From Congeria kusceri (lineage: Eukaryota; Mollusca; Bivalvia; Myida; Dreissenidae), in the NCBI GenBank assembly GCA_027627225.1, contig CM051029.1:75295578-75359577 (forward strand): a stretch of DNA of 64,000 bases. The letters run 5' to 3'. Made by a program: the position numbers and the translations under genes. Positions 26,924-40,829 of the stretch are shown here, piece after piece. Numbering within the stretch: position 1 is the first letter of the stretch; the number at the start of each line of letters is the position of its first letter. The notes beneath the pieces were generated by a model, which worked only from the letters and a program-made list of their open reading frames with translations, was not told the DNA's origin and ran no database searches.

Positions 26924-27581
26924 GTATTGTGCTGTATTGTATAGGCAATTGGTCACTTGCCTCAAATAAAAGACATGCCGATGTTTATTAGGTTTTCTCT
27001 CCTGATGATGTATCTGGACTTTCATTATACTTATATTTAAGGAGCTATGATCGAAAAACTGCTTTCAACAATATTCATACGTTTTTCTACTCACAATGAC
27101 ATTACGTTTTACACTATTCTACGTAAAGCACAGTGTCTTATTACCAGGTTGATTCAAGTACAGTTGTGAAGATTTCTTCCGTTACCTAGCAGTATTTATT
27201 TATTTATTCCAGGCTAACCTGTGTATGCAATACACCTCCGTGGTTTTATATTGGTCACTGGTCTTGTAACTAACCGATGTTTATGTTTATATGTTACGGT
27301 GTTATTATATAAATAGTATTATACACAACTGTATTTTCGTTTATGTCCAATATGTAAGCCTAAATGCGCGTGTGTAGGTAGATGATGGAAAATTAGTCAA
27401 TCAATATGGTTTGAGTCAATCATGAACTGAAGAATATAGTGGGCGGACTGGGAAGAAGATGTTATAGTGTTGTTTCATAAGTTGCTTTTATTTAAACAAG
27501 CGTACAATATAAGAATAATGAAACACTATTTTTATTTTTATTTTAGGCAAGTGATCAATTGCCTAACCAATACAGCACAAT
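26924..27581. repeat. Inverted repeat pair, arms about 48 bp, 0.55 kb apart
   Basis: The left arm (26,924-26,971) is the imperfect reverse complement of the right arm (about 27,530-27,581), sharing TAGGCAATTG, CACTTGCCT and CTGTATTG. It may be the ends of a non-autonomous inverted-repeat element. Alternatively it may be an inverted copy of the exon edge at 27,547, because the left arm read on the minus strand also gives an acceptor-like AG followed by ASDQLPIQYST and a stop. Confidence 0.6.
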
Positions 27582-27717
27582 GCTGCAACACGCGATGTGT
27601 GAAAACAAAAAGATTCAAACTGGGGTAGCCGCCTTGGAACGGTCAATGCAAGGCATTGGGTCTTTAAACCGGTTTAAAGGCATGCCGAACCTCGCAGTTA
27701 GCCCAGAATTAATTACA
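27547..27717 (+). CDS. Candidate internal exon, 57 codons, phase 0-0
   Basis: A long T-rich tract ends in TTTTAG at 27,541-27,546. It is followed by an open frame starting ASDQLPNQYSTMLQHA, through ALERSMQGIG, to SPELIT, directly before a donor-like GTACGT at 27,718. The exon would be exactly 171 bases, symmetric in phase, and is richer in G+C than its surroundings. The middle part looks helical (KKIQTGVAALERSMQ). No family is recognised and no partner exon is found in the window. The frame stays open past the donor to TAG near 27,771, so a short unspliced frame is the alternative. Confidence 0.35.
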
Positions 27718-28479
27718 GTACGTACACGTACTTGTAATAAAATAGCATTGCACTGCTTTTTCATAAATTAGATTTAGATCAATAAACAACACGCGATATA
27801 ATATATTGAACCTATCGTTAAGGACACCTATATCGTATCCATATTTTAATACATTTCAAACGTTAGATATATACATTCTATTGGAGTATATTTCATGATT
27901 AAATATGTAAGCTGCAATCAAATTAATACTTTGGACATATGTAAAGAAGGGGAAATACAAATAACGCCCATGATTTTTGCTGTTGTTTTGTTGTTTTCGA
28001 CGGCATTCAGTTTCAAATTGTTACAATTTTAATATACTGTCGCCATCAAAGATCTTTAGAATTAAATATATTATAAATATATCTAAAGCATTAATTAAGT
28101 AAGAATTGTACACGCGTAAGCATTCAAATTAATCACTGAGACTTAGCTGTATGAATACCCTTACTAGAAAAATATGCAATCGTCTTCATTTATCATAGGT
28201 ATTCCCAGTGAGCAATACATTTCGTTTAGAGTTATAATCATTTTGCAGCGGTGCACAGCATTTAACAGATGATATTTGCCAACACGATTTTGTAGGCAAA
28301 TAATAATGATCAATATATATTTATATACATTTAAATAAGGTTATGCAATAAAATTACACATACATTTCAAAATTATGAAATTATTGTAAAAAAACAACCG
28401 AACATAGTTACAACTAGTTTGATTGAGTAAACAATTATACGTGACTATGGAAAATCGAAACAAACTTTGAAATTATGGG

Positions 28480-28870
28480 AACCTTTTCACCCTCTTTTTA
28501 TATTTGGTATAATACTTAATGCGCACCGTATTCGCGTAACCAAAGTTATATGTCTACATATAAATTTGACATTCAATTTATTTGACAATAACAAACACAT
28601 TTAATTATATTTTCCAATTAGTATATATTTATGTCGTTATTGTTTCACAGTTTTGAACAGTACTGTCACAAAGCAAGTGTTGTTGAATGTTCGATATTAA
28701 TAGTATTCTTGTTAGAAATATCGTTCAAACGAAAACCAACGTTTCAATACATGTAACCTTTTCACCCTCTTTTTATATTTGGTATAATACTTAATGCGCA
28801 CTGTATTCGCGCAACCAAAGTTATATTTCTACATATAAATTTGATATTCAATTTATATGACAATAACAAA
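28480..28870. repeat. Direct repeat pair of about 116 bp, offset 275 bp
   Basis: 28,480-28,595 and 28,755-28,870 share CCTTTTCACCCTCTTTTTAT, AATACTTAATGCGCAC and GACAATAACAAA in order, with about a handful of differences. Recent local duplication; no gene in it. Confidence 0.9.
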
Positions 28871-30161
28871 GATTTTTTTAAATACTTCAGAATACAAAAT
28901 ACTACTTATTGTCCTTATAATGATTTCAACATATACTGTCTTCATTTTAATAGTATGGATCTACTCATTTCTGTACTAAATAGTTATTCACAGATTTTTC
29001 CAAAGTGGTTAAGTATTCTAGTTTAATTTATTAAGCGAATTGTTTTGCGTAAATACTCGTATTCTACTTAAAAGAGATGTGTTTGACCAGCTTTAACGGA
29101 TTTAAGTGACAATACCATTGTATGTAAATATCGCATTACATGTGCATATGTAGCATTCACTATTAAATACATAAAAACTGAAAACATAAAGCTTAAGCTA
29201 AGTTGTGCTTATATCATATGATATTTAAATTTCAGCCGCCCTTGAACACTGCAGTGTTTTATAAACCTCATAAATAACCTGACGGCAGTGATTTCCGCGC
29301 AACAGAGACTTGTATACTTTCTGCCAAAATACAATGTTGCAACGAACAAAAAATCAAAACCGCGAATATTTTTGTCAGCAAAATGGGTTTTGTTTTGGTC
29401 CTAATTAATACATGCTTCATTCTTTGAGAAGTATAATTTAAAAGCGCTACTCTTTTTTGTGCAGATTTTGCAATGAAATGAGTGCGTCCGTTTTACACGG
29501 ATATAATTTTAAGTATTCAATTTGCAAATAAAATAATGGACCAAATCATAACTGTAAACAAAGAACTTGGATGACTCTGTAAACTTGTACCCAAAGAGGT
29601 GATAAGAAAAAAATGTATAATGTTAAATAAGATTTCGGAACATTATAACCATCCCAGAAAAATTGTCTTAGTTACAATAACAGTGTATAAAGCTTAATAT
29701 CGAAAGCGTGTATTCTATAATTAACTGAAGTCTGCATGTTCAAGAAAACTAGATATAGCGTTTTTTTCAAATTTTAAAGTTTTAATTCGCATTTCACAAT
29801 GTGCTTGGACAAGAGCATGTGTAACACTCCAAATTGTGCAAATAGTTTACATTATAATACTCCGTATTGCTGGGCAAATAGCCCCATTATTAGTTGATGT
29901 TACAAATAGTGTATCTTCATTTGTCTTCATGGTGCTTACAGTGAAAATACCATTACTCTTCATTGTTGTTTAAATAAAAACACAATACTCATTATGCAAA
30001 TATTCTAATTCAACTTTTCAATTTTTATTTTGTAATGCAAATATAAAGTTTTGTATTGTATGTGTTGTATATGTCTCCTATTAAATTTAAAATAATATAA
30101 TGTAATGTGCTTCTCTTTACGATTTACGATAATATGATTGAAATGGCGTCTGTGTATTAAG

Positions 30162-30288
30162 TTATTACCGGCTTAATCACCGACATAATGCATCTGATCC
30201 GTCATACAACAATAAATATAATATGCTTGCTGGATATAAAGCAAATACATTACAATTAGGAGCGGGATATGAGACGAACCAAGGTTGA
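30162..30288 (+). CDS. Unit C copy of the conserved exon candidate
   Basis: AG at 30,160-30,161, one base, then 41 codons starting YYRLNHRHNASDPSYNN and ending GAGYETNQG before TGA at 30,286-30,288. Compared with A the frame is kept through a 9-base length difference, which is the main reason for suspecting coding constraint. The candidate is unspliced at its 3' end; a donor-like AAG|GTTGAA near 30,283 is poor. Confidence 0.35.
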
Positions 30289-33200
30289 ACAACATCAACT
30301 TATTTTGTAAGGCATTCAAACAAAATAAGGCGTCGTTAAAATGTAATTACACCTTACTATGCTTATATATATATAAAAAATGTGCAATACGTACCAATTA
30401 TTAATATTATACACTTGAAGCTATCATACCAAACTTTCTCTGAAGGGCAATACTAGTAATATATATGGATCCATGAATTCCACATATTAATAGATGACTA
30501 AATTAGCACTAAAATGCAAACAATGACAATAAATGCAAATAGCTACTGCTCTGCAAAGGTATTTTCATGTTGAATGATATAAGACATTTATACAGAGCAA
30601 GTTTAATATAATAGGGATGTAATCATATGTCTGAATAAAAGTTTCCATTTCAACAAAGCTACCATGCTCTTGCAAATATTTACAGACGGGTATACGAGTA
30701 TATTACTGATACAATTATGTTCTCTGCACAAAATGACCTGCAGAGTTACAATGTCTTTTTTTCATATGTTTAAGGGAAATATAACAAATGATCTGTTTAA
30801 TAGCACATGCTGTTTTATTATATAATCAATTCCTTTCTGAGACAACACATCTGTAAATCATTAAGATTCTGCTAGCGCATTTGAAATATTCATGTTTCAC
30901 ATCAATATTTCAAAATAGTATTAGGATTTATTGAAAAATGTAAACAATAAACTTTAGAAGTATTTTTAATGAGACAATGTTATGATGCATCACCGTTGGA
31001 AATACTCAAGACGTGAATGAATTACGTATATATCATATTATAATATTTGACTGATCACTGTAGAGTGTTGAACAAACGCAAATGGTTGTTAAAAGAAATA
31101 GCCATCGTGTAATATTTTCTGCAATCACACGAATACAAGGTTCTAGAATGTTTGAAACGATCGTGTTTCATTACTGCATGACCAACTGAGACACATTATA
31201 AAACGTTTTTGGTCTGCTTTTAAACTGTAAGTGCATTCAATGCTTTGTAATATGTAATGGAACATGTACATTCAAAATACGAGTACCTAAGTGGTTTAAT
31301 TAAATGCAATAGTTTCAAAACAAAACGGATTGAATGAAATCGATTTTTATTATTTTAAGGGATTTGTCATGAAACAAAACTAGCACGAAATTATTCAAGT
31401 GAACATCATCAGAACGGAATAGTTATTATGTGTAAACAATATTTTATGGAGAATGTGCTAATTTCATATTTTTTCTCAAATTTCACGCAGAAATTGATTT
31501 ATTATGCACGATCGGTCGTCAATAAAACTGAGTTTGAATCCTTCTTGTTTTATGGTTAGTGTTTTATTACGAACGCACTGTATCAATCGGTATATTAATA
31601 ACCGTTGAAAATAAATATGTATTATTGTTACATTCATTAATAGTTATGTTTGTTTGATTTAAAACCTGGCCACTGTCCCTTAATACAAGGCCATATTTTC
31701 GACTGCATGTATGTAAAGAATATTAAGCATGCACACGTTGATAGTGCTGAGATAACGTTTGTACGAATTTCACTCATTGACAAGTACAGAAAACCGCCCA
31801 GAGCAACATTCAGTACATCGACTATCGTTCGTTTTCTTTGCATAATCATAATACAATTTCCATAACATTAATTAAATACTGTCAATGTATCTGTTTAATT
31901 TCAAAACGCTCATGTTATATCATCATTTGTTTAATTGAAGCACAGTAATAATTATGAGTTTTGCGACCGGGAAGAAAAAAACAAATACTAATGAAAGTCA
32001 GTTGTGTTGGTAATCTTCCCAGTAGTTTGATTAAGTTCATTCTCAGTGTCAGAATATCGTTAATGATTTGCTTCAGTGTGAAGAGCATTTACATAATTTG
32101 ATGGTATGTGGCAATAAAGCACTTACTCCTCACGTCCCGTTAATATGGCGTTAAAATGTCATTTGTAGACTGTTGATTGTGTTCAATAATATGAGACATA
32201 TATATTTGTGAGGCAATAACTGCGGCGTCCAATGATTTAACGCTGATAGAAGAAGAGATTGCGGTTTTATATTAGACTAATTCCAGGAATACGCGTGGGG
32301 TTGATTTATGTTTTTCAGTTTTGCCATCGCAATTTACCGACGCAATTTCGTTGAGAGGAATCGAGAGTTTTGTAGTTAAGTATGTAGTTTTGAACTGACT
32401 GTATTTACTTTCAGATTATATGTTTTGTCCAACACTCATGCAGATAACTTTTAAATAAATAGTAATGAATAAATATGTTATTTAAAATATCATGTTTCTC
32501 CACGATATTGATTTATGTATTATATGTGTTTGTACTGGTCGCGTATTTTACATAGTTGAAATAATAGAGTGTGTGTTTGTTTATGCAGCCGGTGATTGAC
32601 GACTTAATAATTTAGACAAATATATTCGTATAACATTCTTCTAGCCCACCACCAATTATATTCAACTACAAAGATCGGGTGACGTAGAAACACGTTTACA
32701 GATATGTTGGCATCTGAATACAAACATAATATACATAATTAAATAAATAGATGACTTCAGCATCAGTTATATGCATTTCGATGTTATTTTGGTACTATCA
32801 GCTGGTATATTCACATTTTTATTTTATTTATCTAGATATATTCGATGAACAACAGCAAACTATATTTGTATTCGCATACACTACTCGTATATATAATTGA
32901 ATATGCCAGAACCTAATTTGCTAAACAAATAACAAATAATTTCTGCTTAATGAATACTGTTCTTCTTAAGTCAGAATTTCAGTCAAGTGTTCCCATTACA
33001 ACTTACTATGATTCCTTAACTCCAGAATCCGGGTACCCAGTAATGTAGATCTACTACCCGGTTAGCAAATGCTTACAATGGTAACTGTGCTATATGTTAT
33101 TTCAAAACTGTATTTACATTTCTGCAATCAAATCAGACTATACGATCCTTCGAATGCCCAATAAATGCACCTCATATTTAATGCAGTATGTGCAATACAA

Positions 33201-33553
33201 AAACATGATACATTTCGACCTATGATTTATTTGATATTACCACATATCGATCTAATTCATAACCTAACGAATATTTATTTGCAAAAAAAAATAAAAGCGA
33301 CCTAGCATATTTCGTTTACGAACTAATTGCAATTCAAAACGAGTCTTGTGTTTAAAAGAAATGGAAACAGCGTTGCATATTCAACACGCTACGCATAACT
33401 CACGCTTGACTGAATTGAAAGGGCGTAACATGTCAGGCATAAATACTTTATTGTTTGTTATAAATGGGAATTACGTTGTATTTGTCGTATTAGTCCACTA
33501 ATTCTTGAAAGAATCGTGTCTGCGTAGACAAATTAAACGCCCTCTGAATATAA

Positions 33554-33790
33554 ATGCAGCACAAGAAAGCAGTCGATATCAGTATATTTATTGTTCAGCC
33601 ATTATTTCCCAGACGATCGCGAGACATCTTTGGGCCAGGACAATATGTGACTATTTTTACATGTAATACTTCCAAGGTAGCAAGCAGCATTTCCATGTTC
33701 CAGTTCTGTACGACACTTGGTAAAGAATGCATTTACTCAAAACTAATGTTTATAAAGCAGGACCTCTTCAAGCAGCTATAGATGATGAAG
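33554..33790. other. Short segment present only in unit C
   Basis: Between C sequence matching A 3,280 and A 3,425 lies a more balanced-composition stretch of about 230 bases that A and B lack. Both strands are largely open (plus: GPGQYVTIFTCNTSKVASS; minus: NWNMEMLLATLEVLHVK). It may be a fragment of a dispersed repeat; nothing is recognised. Confidence 0.3.
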
Positions 33791-33990
33791 CTCAATAGTG
33801 GCAATCATCTATTTATTCATTATTTACAACTGTTTTACTCTATTATGTATTAAGGATTGTTAATTCATAAATGTATGTCCTGTGCAGGTGGCGTGTATAA
33901 CAACTAAATGGTGTACATCATATAACGTGCTGATATTAGAAAGTCAATTAAATACGACAAAAACTCTGCTGGTCTCCTAGCTGTTTAGAA

Positions 33991-34164
33991 ACAACCTGCC
34001 ACACACACATAACCCATTCTGACAGTGTCTAATATTAACATGACCTTGGACCAACCTGCCACAGACACATGACCCATTCTGACAGTGTCTGATATTAACA
34101 TGACCTAGGACCAACCTGCCACAGACACATGACCCATTCTGACTGTGTCTGATATTAACATGAC
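33991..34164. repeat. 60 bp tandem repeat, three copies, in unit C
   Basis: Copies begin at 33,991, 34,051 and 34,111, each with CCTGCCACA, ACCCATTCTGAC and ATTAACATGAC. Units A (about 3,540-3,600) and B (about 18,905-18,965) have a single related copy, so the triplication happened in C. Confidence 0.92.
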
Positions 34165-34749
34165 TAACGTCCTACATACGCAAACGTATAGTTACGGACT
34201 AACATCCATCATAACGTTGTCGTTTTAATGTTTATTGAAAACAGAACAACAGTCAAATGTGTTTGTGTTTGAGTGTTGGGTGGTAAGATTGTCTTTAATT
34301 TCAACTTACGTAATAGGTTCAGGTCTAATAGGCTAACGCAATGTGGTATACTAATAATTAAGTAATTCTCCGTTATGTGTTTGCCATGAGACAGTGGATA
34401 AAAAATATAATTAAAATCTGAATACTAAATATTGTATTGTCGTTAGAAAGTTATTAGTAAAGAGAAACAATGTTCACACTATATATAACTATATATTGGA
34501 TAAAGATTTCGTTAAACTTATCACTAGCATTGTAAACAAACAGAGATAATTTGCAAGAAACGGTCTTCCTACAAAGTACTTGATAAAAGAGTTTATCCCA
34601 TCATCGTGCGTGCATTGACGAAATAAACCCCCATGGAATAAACGTTGCTTTATTTCAACACTGTGTTGTTGATTTTAGTGACGTCATTTTATGTTTTTCG
34701 TAATATTCAGTATGTAGTGGGGTTTTTTTCGTTTCTGATGAGATGAATA

Positions 34750-34869
34750 GAATACTATAGCAGTAATGAATAAAGATAAGTTTATTTGCAGGCACCAAAA
34801 CGTGAACCACGAGCCTAAGCCTCGCTAAATAAACTTATCTTTATTAAACACTAACCTAGTATTATCTAT
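34750..34869. repeat. Small imperfect palindrome, MITE-like
   Basis: 34,769-34,787 and 34,827-34,845 are perfect 19-base reverse complements (AATAAAGATAAGTTTATTT), and imperfect pairing continues outward to about 34,750 and 34,869. Total about 120 bases, no coding. Folded-back non-autonomous element or simple hairpin. Confidence 0.6.
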
Positions 34870-37800
34870 ATACCTTGTGGAATACTCTTTAAACCAGTGC
34901 TCCAGATAAGCTTTTCTAATGGAAGTAAATGTACATGACTTCTAATAATTTGGGAATAAATGTACACTTTCTCCAGAATGTATGGTGGTAAATATACAGT
35001 TCATGTAGGATAAAGGTGGTTAATTTACATCCAACAAAACTTTACAAATGTGCAAACGGCCACATAGTATTATAATAATAATCCTTAACGATGAAGCAAC
35101 ACTATTACATACAATAATTTTAAGAATGAGACTTCTGAACGGTTTAAGACTTTGATTTGCTAGTCTAACTACTAAACCATGTTCATATTCGGGTAGGCAG
35201 GTCTATCAACACTGTCATCTTCTTACTCTTACCTTCCAATCACTAATATTTGACGTTATTTACGCGAACATGATAATGATTATGCGTGAATGTACCTCAC
35301 AATTTAAATTTCTCTGGGTATATGTACACCCAAAATTTTATTTTATTTGCGTTTCTTCCAAATTTGTTTTGCGTATTTTACTCGTGTACGCGTCAAATCT
35401 GGGCCTCTGCTTCAAACCAGGGTAAATCTGCAACCACAAGGTTCTCACACAAATACTTACAAAGTATCACCAAATGGTATCCATCGATATAGTTTTGATT
35501 GGTACGCCTATTCCGTGTGGGTAGGTAAATAACCCGTAATGAAAGGCAAAATAGTGCCTTACATTTCTCGGTAAACACAAAAATACTGGAACGTGAAAAT
35601 GGAAACAGAATGGAAACAAATTGCATACAATTCAATACTGTTCTAAATGAGTTGGTACTAACATACAAGCTCTCTGCTCTTACCTATTGTCATCGCACCG
35701 GGAAATATCGTGTCAAGCTTAATAAATAACACGTTATCTACGAGGATTGCTTTACTTATATAAAATATTTGTTATATCTATGACAGAAATAAAACATTTA
35801 TTAATTGAGAATTTAAATTCAGGACATACACCATATAATTAATGTAAACGTAAATGTAATTCTTTTGTCATTATTGTTCCACTAACTGCTATGCTTTCAA
35901 GAAGATCAAATAGCTGAGTGCTAGTTATTTATTAAAGATGCTTTGGTGGTAAAGTATACCATTTCAAAATGGATTAAACATTCTCATAGGGACGTCATGT
36001 CTACGTGAAATATATGTTCATTACCAAACCAGATCGAAAGCAAAATTGCAACTCTGTTTGAAGGGTATTACATAGTTCCATCAAATAATATTGAGCAAAT
36101 CGGAACACCTGCTAATTAACCGTGATCCTATGCAGACCGCATGTTCAATAATTAACCGATTACTTGTAAAATTGTATGACATGATTCTGTTAGGAAACAC
36201 TGTCATTTACCCACATTTTTCTAAGATAGTTTTAAAATGTTGATATATTATTTCATACAATTAAACATATTTTAAATGCAAAACACCAACTGCAACACCA
36301 TTGTAGTCCACTTGAATGTAAACAACTAGCTGCATCAGCAAGATAAAAACTCAGAAGACGCATAAGAAAGAAATTCATGGAACAAACGTACGCCTCATCA
36401 GGTGGTACAAATTCTCAACTATACCTTGTTCAATATAAAAGCTCATGGAGTGGGCACATGTGGATTGAATGGCACTATGTGAGTTTCGCTCTAAAGCGGA
36501 CAATATTGTTACCATTTTATATGCGCCCATTAAATAGTTTACAATGTAATTGTTTAAATATGATAAAATTATTATGAATGTCAATTAACTTTTTCTGGGT
36601 CGACTTACATGATATGCTTCGAGAAAACACGTATTTTTACTGTATATCTAGAGCTATTTTACGAACACATATGCGAATTTGTTCACCAACATTATATATT
36701 TTGAACAGAGAATCTCCCAACTCGCTTATAACATATATTATTGGTTATAAGTATTTGCATGCACTTAAATAGATGCAGAGATGACACGTTTCGGATATTG
36801 ATCGCACGCTGATTTCAATCTAAAGAAAATTATAAGGAAGAACTCTAACTATGGGGGAAGCAATGACAAAATATATGATAACGGCGAAGAACGAAAATTT
36901 ATTTTACAATATTATACGATGTAATATCCTAGTTTAATGATGGCTTTAATTCATTATTCATACTAAAATATGTGTGTGTCATTCAGGAATCGATTTCATT
37001 TTCAATTCATAATAAGTTGGGTATAAAAAGTTTTACTGTCACTGTCAGTGTTAAGTACTGTGAGTAAGTCAGGCTATCTACACAATGCTTACTAACAAAA
37101 TTTATGATAGGAATGCATAAAACACATGCATTTTGAAACCAGTATTACGATCAAAACCTCTTAAAACACCAAGTCTCGACACAGAAATATAATAGAAAAA
37201 GGTTTACTAATAAACGCCGTTACTTATAAACAGTTGATGTTTTCCACTAGGCGCTAACAAATAACTGTGTTCCTTTTGTGTCAGCGGACAACAGGATCCA
37301 CATATGTCCCAGAAAAAATACAGAGTATGTTCCTGATATTTATCAATTTCAATTATAGGTCGCAAATACAGTTATGGCTTCCTTTCTTACACATTATGTG
37401 ACACAGAATAATATTATTTCCTTTCTGTGCAATAATCATTAATCCTTATATGCACATATTTCCTGGCAGAGTTATTATGGAGGCATGACAATTTACAAGA
37501 ACAGGGCATTCTAAGAAAGACTTTGTCTCCAGAGTAAAATATGGGTATTTGTGCATTTGTGTCATTTTACCTTTGGAAAATAGTGAAACATTGAAAAAGT
37601 ATTAATGTTATAGGAAGATAAAACGCGCATTCGATTTATTTATTTTCTCCCTTATTGCGTTCGTCCAAAAATAAATAAATTATTTCCTTACTTACAACAC
37701 ATGCAGCACCTATAAAAGACAAACACATAATTCTTTACGAGGTGGTCCGCTTTTTACGAATAAACAAAGAAGAAATTAAAATGTAATAAAATAATATAAC

Positions 37801-38719
37801 TAACATTCTTTAATTTTTATAAAAACTAGCTTTTTTTTAACCGCTCGTGTTCGGACGCATGATATCTGCATCTATATTTCTTAACTAACAGTATTGAACA
37901 TTCTTATGTAAAAACAAATCGTAAGCAAAACACATGTATTGGATATCTACTGCGACAATATACTACTCTAACCAAGACACCGGACATAGCTTACTTCCTG
38001 ATTCATCCAAAAATATAAATACCCAATTCAAATGATACACTAATACATTAGCTACTGACAAAAATAAACTGAAAACATGTGAAACTTTAAACAAAAGGTA
38101 TCTTTTAAAAATATACAAAAACGTCAAATCAAAAAATACACATAAAACATAAAAATCTCATTTTGTTGCTTTTTAACTAATACCAAATGTAATCGACAGT
38201 CTTATTTAACATTACTGGATAAATTTAAAAGTAACACATTATATATCCAACGATGTTATAAAGGCGTAGCGGCATTCATTTACGACCGCAGTCGACACAT
38301 GTTGTGCATCAGGTCACTCAGGAACATGTCACAGTCCATTAAATCATTCGTTATTATTGAATAAACAATAATACATTATTAACAATAACAATGTGTTGCC
38401 TTGTTATTTTATCCCTTTTCTTTTTATAAATCATTTAATTTATAATCTATTTAGGTACAGTAGTTTTTGTGTATAGATAGGTAAGGTTTATATGTACAGT
38501 TATAGTCACGAAGTATCCGTAGTTTTTAGACTGAGAACTTTTCAATTAACAAACTATGCTGATCTCTATTGTCAACGACTAACAATAATTGACATCACTC
38601 AGATTCGATCCCCCAATTACTGCATGATTGTGTTCACCCAACCATTTTAATCCTTCACGATTTGTCGAGAATTTTCACATTCGATATTCAACATTGGAAT
38701 GTGAAACATTCATTTATTT

Positions 38720-38893
38720 ATCCAAGAGTACACAAGTTAAATGCGATATTTTAACAAGAAAATAAATGTAAAATTGTGGAATGAACATAAACTGGCTTTC
38801 TTCTGTCTGGAGAGAATCCAATCTATGTTCATTCCACCATTTTACATTTATTTTCTTGTTAAAATATCGCATTTAACTTGTGTACTCTTGGAT
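38720..38893. repeat. Near-perfect long hairpin, 69 bp arms
   Basis: 38,720-38,788 and 38,825-38,893 are reverse complements with a single mismatch seen (near the inner end), separated by a 36-base loop. The arms are as A+T-rich as the neighbourhood. Such a near-perfect stem is either very young, an inverted duplication, or maintained. A transcript across it would fold into a long double-stranded RNA. The plus-strand frame running through it is a by-product. Confidence 0.93.
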
Positions 38894-39170
38894 TTATTTC
38901 GTCCTGGCTATGTCCGGTATCTTCTGGACCGCTGTTCCTTAACTAGGATGTTAATAATGTCGTTTCAAACGCAGCTACAGCATTTTAACTGAAGCAATAT
39001 CAGCATAATTCATTATATGTTCTATTCTATTCTTTGAATAAAGTGTAAATTAAAAAAATATATATGCCCTAAATACCCACTATATTGATATCAGCAAATA
39101 TCGATACAATCGTGTATCACATAATGCATCATACGAACACTCATCATTTATTACATACTAGTACCTAACA

Positions 39171-39370
39171 TATCCATACATTGATACACAAAAGTCTCAC
39201 ATCTCGAGACAACCGTGTATCACATAATTCACATCAACATCTCGACACAGATCCCTTGGATCTTTACTAAATATACAACACATCCAGACATTGATACACA
39301 CAATCTCACATCTCGAGACAACCGTGTATCCCATAATTCACATCAACATCTAAACACAGATCCAACCGTG
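39171..39370. repeat. 110 bp tandem duplication
   Basis: TTGATACACA starts at 39,181 and 39,291, each followed by TCTCACATCTCGAGACAACC, GTGTATC and TTCACATCAACATCT. A more degenerate earlier copy (ATCGATACAATCGTGTATCA) starts about 39,099. Confidence 0.85.
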
Positions 39371-39880
39371 TGTCACATAGCTCACACCATCAGCTCAATG
39401 CAGACCACCGCGGCTCCTTATTACATACAAAACAAACTACTTCATTAACGAATGAATATAAAGAAACATAAACGCTTAACTCGATGTCCCTCGTATAAAA
39501 AAAAAACACACATCATGTAGCATGTAGCTTGTGCAATGATAATTGGACAAGACAAAAAAACTATCTATACACTATGATTAGCAACTGAATTTTTGTTAGA
39601 AAAATGCAGACTGTGGCCTTCAAAAAGCTTAGCTTGCACTACATATACTCATATGAACCAGGATTTTATATATCAAAATAATAACAGGAACCAGCCTATT
39701 GTTGAGTACATCATTTAAAAGCAAAACCTGAGCACCAATTAAGAAAAAACATTAAACAGGATGCCCATTTCACGAATCTGTCTACGTTAGCGCGATTGTA
39801 TAGGGTACATGCATTTTTTTGTTGATGTTATATTATTAAACGATATCAGATGTTATCCATGACCACATTCAAACCGTATT

Positions 39881-40183
39881 ATGACCATCCTCAGCATTAA
39901 AATCTATAGGAATCGGAGAAAACGCCAAGAAGTAAACGAAACATACTTATTGACAAATGATACAAGCCCACAATTACTACAAATAGCAAACACTTGGTCG
40001 ACGTCTCCAGCATGCCGGGTGTTTTCTAGAAATCCACATAAACCAATGAATCTTGACGCTGAATTTAATGTCTGTAATTTGTTCTTTAGCTGGAGACTGA
40101 ATGATCCACTTTCGAAAAATCGGAAACAAAATCTAGCCATTGTGCTATATGCATTTTCCAAACACTTAACATATCCTACATGA
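39881..40183. other. Segment open for 85-100 codons on both strands
   Basis: Plus strand: ATG at 39,881 to TGA at 40,183, with a basic start (RNRRKRQEVNETY). Minus strand: 40,161 to 39,904, beginning MENAYSTMARFCFRFF and including NTRHAGDVDQVFAICSNC. Overlapping long frames on both strands in A+T-rich DNA may mark an old coding segment, but which strand, or whether either, cannot be decided. No homologue is recognised and there is no second copy in the window to compare. Confidence 0.25.
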
Positions 40184-40829
40184 AATCGTCATTCCGATAT
40201 AGAATGAAATCCAGTAATATAACAAAAGGCCGCAAAACATTTGAGAAAACAAATATCCGTCCGAATTGAAAACCGACAGGCAAAACCAAAAACACAAAGT
40301 AACTGATATTCTTAGTTTTAATATTTGAATGCACCAAATAATGGTCAAAAAGTGAGTGTTTAAATGCTAACCTTAGACCCAGAGCTACATGAAATGATTT
40401 ACAAATTGGTTCGCATGTACAAATAAGTCTAAAAGTTGTATTCCATTTCAGAAATGCTTACTAGAAACCCTCAAAGGCTAAAAAAAAAAAGGTTTATATT
40501 AGGCCACAGCTATACATACATGAAACAGAAATGCAATGATCCTAATAACATGTGTTGTCCAATAGAAGCATTATTGTATTTACTGTTTTACTAATCTTCA
40601 ACCAGACGAACGTAGCATGTAAAAAGATGTATTTTTATCCATTTTCAAAAATATCATGAATATTTGAAACACCTTTAAGATATTTAACCCCGAATACGAA
40701 TATGCGAACTAATTCTCCTAACTTAAAAAGAAACAAACATAAAACTCAGATATTCATAACGTGGTATACATATATATAAATCAAAATAATATACTCATCT
40801 TTACAAAGCTGTGCTTTAGCGATGCTGCT

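Larger units (their letters stand above)
26691..29869. other. Spacer between units B and C
   Basis: No similarity to unit A is seen here. It holds the inverted repeat pair around 26,925 and 27,575, the exon candidate at 27,547-27,717 and a direct repeat pair at 28,480-28,870. The remaining stretches, 27,800-28,480 and 28,871-29,869, are A+T-rich with nothing recognisable. Confidence 0.5.

Noticed and set aside
31637..31865. Opposed 70-codon frames in unit C
   Set aside because: The homologous A (about 2,040-2,230) and B sequences are not open in either frame.
38741..38992. 83-codon plus-strand frame
   Set aside because: Most of it is the two arms of the long hairpin read through; no independent support.
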